The notes below the pieces were generated by a model. It had not been told where the DNA came from. It did no database searches and was given only the letters and a program-made list of their open reading frames with translations. Shown here in pieces: positions 60,909-64,000 of a stretch of DNA of 64,000 bases. The translations under genes and the position numbers were made by a program. Location of the stretch: positions 1,798,001-1,862,000 of the forward strand of contig OY769938.1 of NCBI GenBank assembly GCA_963669295.1, read 5' to 3'. Positions within the stretch are counted from its first letter, which is position 1; each line of letters begins with the position of its first letter. Source of the DNA: G963669295 sp963669295 (GTDB lineage: Bacteria > Bacteroidota > Bacteroidia > Flavobacteriales_D > CALLUQ01).

Positions 60909-62330
60909 CTAAAACCGGAAATAAATAAACGGGTTATATGTATCTGTTGCGAGGTAAACCATGCTGGCAATTAGCAGTACCAACAGGCCTGCTGATTCGA
61001 CCCAGCCAATGGCTCGTAAACGCAACGTAGGCTGCCACACCGAAGTGGTTCGTTTTAATCGAGCTTCGAGGTGCTTTCGAATAGGAGTTGCCGCCAATAT
61101 TCCTATCAACAACACGAGCAAGACCTCGTTGTTCAGGTACTGCCAGGTATAATAAGCGATACCATCACCCTCTCCTAACCCAAACATAGCGCTGAGGTAC
61201 TCTATAGCATGTGTGAGGTCTTTGGCATTGAAAAATACCCAACCTATCATCACCACCAACAAAGTATAAACATGCCCCAACAGTTTTATTTTTAATGGAG
61301 GTACTTTAATCCATCGTTCAATGATTAAGAACAACCCGTGGTACATGCCCCATACCACAAAGCTCCAACTGGCTCCATGCCATAAGCCGCACAAGAAAAA
61401 TACAATGAGTAAGTTAAAGTAGGTAGAAGAAGGCCCTTTGCGGCTACCCCCCAGCGGAATGTACAGGTAATCGCGAAACCAATTGGAAAGGGAAATGTGC
61501 CACCTTCGCCAAAATTCTTTAATGGATCGGGCAATGTATGGGTAGTTAAAGTTTTCAAGAAACCTGAACCCGAACATTCTCCCCAGACCGATGGCCATAT
61601 CGGAATAGCCCGAAAAATCGAAGTAAATCTGTAACGTATAAAATACAATGCCTTGCCAGGCTACTCCGGCATGCAATCCTTCAGCAGGAATTTCAAAGAT
61701 CTCTGTCGCTACCTCGCCCAGCGTATTGGCAATCAACACTTTTTTCGCCAGGCCAATCACAAATCGCTTAATGCCATAATACATCCCATAAGCACTCACC
61801 CACCTCCGCTCAATTTGTCGTGCTACGTCGTGGTAACGAATAATGGGGCCGGCAATAAGCTGCGGAAACAACGCAATATACAAGGCCAATTGATGCAACC
61901 CTCGCTGTACTTTTGTTCTTCCGGAGGCTACATCAATGATGTACGATAATGCTTGAAACGTATAAAAAGAAATGCCAATGGGAAGGTGTATTCTTTCGGC
62001 TTCAGGAGTAACAACACCTTGCACCGTATCGGCAATGAAGTTGAAGTATTTAAAAAACAACAATACTCCAAGGTTGAATACCACTGCCAATGCAACCGCC
62101 CACCTCTTTTTGCTGTGGTTGCTTCCACAACCATCTATCCACAAGCCAAAAACATAGTTTGCCCCAATAGAGGCCAGCATCAATGCCACATACCTGCCTT
62201 CTCCCCAGGCATAAAACAATAAGCTTGCAATCAGCAAAAGGGAATTGCGCACCTTTTGGGGAGCCAATTGATGGAGCAACAATAAAAGTGGTAAAAAAGC
62301 AAAAAGAAATATGGGAGAGCTAAAAACCAT
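60909..62330 (-). CDS. AlgI/DltB-type MBOAT O-acyltransferase
   Basis: 473 residues with about ten membrane segments. MBOAT signature: WRRWHISLSNWFRDYLYIPLGGSRKG, and the catalytic His in FFLCGLWHGASWSFVVWG. The N-terminal MVFSSPIFLFAFLPLLLLLH is typical of AlgI/PatA proteins. It transfers acyl groups across the inner membrane to the AlgX-like partner encoded next (stop and start abut). The acylated polymer is not known. Confidence 0.93.
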   Translation of the reverse strand: MVFSSPIFLFAFLPLLLLLHQLAPQKVRNSLLLIASLLFYAWGEGRYVALMLASIGANYVFGLWIDGCGSNHSKKRWAVALAVVFNLGVLLFFKYFNFIADTVQGVVTPEAERIHLPIGISFYTFQALSYIIDVASGRTKVQRGLHQLALYIALFPQLIAGPIIRYHDVARQIERRWVSAYGMYYGIKRFVIGLAKKVLIANTLGEVATEIFEIPAEGLHAGVAWQGIVFYTLQIYFDFSGYSDMAIGLGRMFGFRFLENFNYPYIARSIKEFWRRWHISLSNWFRDYLYIPLGGSRKGPSSTYFNLLIVFFLCGLWHGASWSFVVWGMYHGLFLIIERWIKVPPLKIKLLGHVYTLLVVMIGWVFFNAKDLTHAIEYLSAMFGLGEGDGIAYYTWQYLNNEVLLVLLIGILAATPIRKHLEARLKRTTSVWQPTLRLRAIGWVESAGLLVLLIASMVYLATDTYNPFIYFRF

Positions 62331-62355
62331 ATGGGCTGCGCGCGGGCTGCTTTAC

Positions 62356-63123
62356 TTAGTAGGTGCTAAACATATGCACGTCGATGTGTACCACTGCTTT
62401 GTTGATGGCTGCGGCAAAGTTTTCTTTGAAATCGCTGTTCAACACACGCTCAGGGTCGTCGTTGGCAAAGATGCCCACCAGCCCTGTTGCACCATCTTTA
62501 TACGATAAAGAAGCACTACTTTCAACCTCCAAAGGCACATTGCAAACCACCTCAGCGGTTTCCCGGTGCACTACAAACAGCCAGCCACTGAAGTAACCTG
62601 TTTCAAACGACTCTTCGTCCAGCAGCTCCGGCATTGTGTTCCCGGCTTCATTTTCAGTGAAAATCACTCCTAGAAAGTCTTCGGCCAGGTACGACCCTTC
62701 TAAGGGTTGTGTAGCATACTCACAGGCATGCCACAACTCAATATCATTCAGGTTTTCGGGCAGTGCCTTAAAGTGCCCATCTTTATTGTCAGTAGCATGT
62801 ACCGACGACATCCAGCTCCACTCATCCCTGTCGCGTTCCCATACCGATGTTTCTTTGGTGGTATACTTTTCCAACTCCTTAAAGTACACCACATTCATAG
62901 GCATGGGGTTGTTTTCATCGTAACCCGGTGCTGCACAAAACGTCATGGCATCGGCTCCCGGGTTTTTGCCAAAAGTCATTACGCTATTGTAGATGGCCGC
63001 AAGTTCCGTATACTTTTCATTCAATGCCGCTTCAAATGCAATGCGCTTATCTTCAGAAAGAGTGCTGCCACACGACCATAAAACAATGGCAAGAAACACA
63101 ATAGATAAACGATGCATTTTCAT
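62356..63123 (-). CDS. Hypothetical lipoprotein, 255 aa
   Basis: Lipoprotein signal RLSIVFLAIVLWSCGS with Cys at residue 18. The mature part is acidic and aromatic (ERDRDEWSWMSSVHATDN; ELWHACEYATQPLEGSY; FETGYFSGWLFVVHRETAEVVC). I know no family for it. It lies between lysS (10 bases upstream) and the algI-like gene and could share their transcript. Expected in an envelope membrane. Confidence 0.75.
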   Translation of the reverse strand: MKMHRLSIVFLAIVLWSCGSTLSEDKRIAFEAALNEKYTELAAIYNSVMTFGKNPGADAMTFCAAPGYDENNPMPMNVVYFKELEKYTTKETSVWERDRDEWSWMSSVHATDNKDGHFKALPENLNDIELWHACEYATQPLEGSYLAEDFLGVIFTENEAGNTMPELLDEESFETGYFSGWLFVVHRETAEVVCNVPLEVESSASLSYKDGATGLVGIFANDDPERVLNSDFKENFAAAINKAVVHIDVHMFSTY

Positions 63124-63133
63124 CCGTCTTTTG

Positions 63134-64000
63134 TTAGTCCATGATCAAATCCACTACCAGCGCATCATCGGTTTTTGTCACCCTGGTTAAGCCGTGCTTC
63201 GCCAATCCTTTCATGGATTTGTCCCACTGCTTATTGCTTAATCCTACCTGCTCTTTCAGCGCGTGGAGGTCCATGGTCTTTTCTTTCTTCAGCGCCTCTA
63301 CAATCAATTTCTCATTGTCTGTTAGTTCAATCTTTTTTTCCTTTTTCTCGGGCCGCATTTGCGGGAAAAACAACACCTCCTGAATAGAAGCATTGTTGGT
63401 TAAAAACATAGTAAGCCGGTCAATGCCAATGCCCATTCCCGAAGTAGGTGGCATGCCATATTCCAATGCCCTTACAAAATCGTAATCGATATACATGGCT
63501 TCATCATCACCTCTATCCATCAACTTTACCTGCTCTTCAAATCGTTCCCGCTGGTCAATGGGGTCATTCAGCTCCGAATAAGCATTGGCCAATTCTTTTC
63601 CACATACCATCAGCTCAAATCGCTCTGTTAATTCAGGGTTTTCGCGATGGCGCTTACACAATGGCGACATCTCTACCGGGTAATCAATAATGTATGTTGG
63701 GTTGATGTAATGGTGCTCACATTTCTCGCCGAAAATTTCATCAATCAACTTTCCTTTGCCCATGGTGTCGTCTACTTCTATTTGCAATTGCTTGCATGCT
63801 TCCCGCAGCTCATCTTCACTCATGTTGGTAATGTCAACGCCCGTATGTTCTTTAATCGCATCGGTCATGGTTACCCGCGCATAAGGTGCTTTAAAGTCAA
63901 TCTCATGTTCTCCAAAGGTGGCCTTAGAAGTGCCATTTGCTGCTATAGCAATGTGCTCCAGCATCTTTTCAGTGAACTCCATCATCCACTTATAATCTTT
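63134..64000 (-). CDS. lysS: Lysyl-tRNA synthetase, class II, C-terminal part
   Basis: The gene runs off the right edge; 289 codons are visible. Class II core segments include MSPLCKRHRENPELTERFELMVCGKELANAYSELNDP and motif 3 GMGIGIDRLTMFLTNN. After the core (about FFPQMRPEKK) there is an extra domain of about 65 residues that looks like a winged helix (LTDNEKLIVEALKKEKTMDLHALKEQVGLSNKQWDKSM). Such an extension is characteristic of Bacteroidota LysRS. It charges tRNA-Lys. Confidence 0.95.
   Translation of the reverse strand, partial: KDYKWMMEFTEKMLEHIAIAANGTSKATFGEHEIDFKAPYARVTMTDAIKEHTGVDITNMSEDELREACKQLQIEVDDTMGKGKLIDEIFGEKCEHHYINPTYIIDYPVEMSPLCKRHRENPELTERFELMVCGKELANAYSELNDPIDQRERFEEQVKLMDRGDDEAMYIDYDFVRALEYGMPPTSGMGIGIDRLTMFLTNNASIQEVLFFPQMRPEKKEKKIELTDNEKLIVEALKKEKTMDLHALKEQVGLSNKQWDKSMKGLAKHGLTRVTKTDDALVVDLIMD

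Overview
The window comes from a member of the Bacteroidota, most likely a pigmented, gliding-type aquatic lineage (Flavobacteriia/Cytophagia grade). This rests on several features. There are many secreted proteins with type IX secretion (T9SS) C-terminal sorting domains and SprB repeats. The order ileS, DksA-like gene, lspA is typical of the phylum, as is a class II LysRS with a C-terminal extension. TAnnTTTG-type -7 promoter boxes are present, and Shine-Dalgarno signals are largely absent. I cannot name a genus.

Layout. 1-9.8 kb: the tail of a CorA transporter, a PepSY-like secreted protein, an unlisted 55-aa basic protein, three universal-stress-type proteins, an ECF sigma factor, a two-component pair (PAS-HisKA_3 kinase and LuxR-type regulator) and, divergent from the kinase, an ATP-grasp protein overlapping an AstE/AspA-type deacylase. 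A tRNA-Ala(GGC) closes the block. 9.9-22.1 kb: four tandem paralogous T9SS-secreted proteins built from a shared module kit (sortilin-like BNR propeller, CARDB-like, CWGYETYW module, SprB repeats, sorting domain), with modules lost in different copies. 22.3-27.8 kb: ketosamine kinase, a secreted fusion of a degenerate phosphatase with two OmpA domains, a frameshifted aldo/keto reductase, a secreted endonuclease/exonuclease/phosphatase-type protein and RidA. 27.9-32.5 kb: ileS, DksA-like, lspA. 32.6-35.1 kb: almost gene-free, with a 461-bp 22/44-bp tandem satellite, two dispersed repeats and one more T9SS protein. 35.1-39.7 kb: five genes (methyltransferase, beta-lactamase-fold hydrolase, unknown, S33 hydrolase lipoprotein, LRR protein) bracketed by inverted copies of two intergenic repeats. 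40.3-50.4 kb: trhO, menB, a CHMI-like tautomerase, a large LRR protein, asd, a lamin-tail-domain T9SS-like protein, a MORN-repeat protein and a lamin-tail lipoprotein. 50.4-56 kb: a complete-looking light-regulated carotenoid operon (ECF sigma, crtI, crtB, idi, crtZ, lycopene cyclase) downstream of a CarH/LitR-type B12 photoreceptor regulator. Its promoter lies inside a perfect 10-bp inverted repeat with a 16-nt spacer, and a second copy of the same geometry lies near the carH stop. 56-64 kb: PI-PLC-like protein, uvrC, gpsA, an AlgX-like/AlgI O-acetylation pair, a lipoprotein and the 3' part of lysS.

The strongest candidates for something new are the CarH-type operator pair, the ATP-grasp/deacylase pair, the inverted-repeat-bracketed five-gene segment, the 22-bp satellite, and the predicted pseudophosphatase-OmpA fusion. 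Two one-base frameshifts, both at A-runs, may be assembly errors rather than biology. All calls come from reading the sequence; no database search was run.
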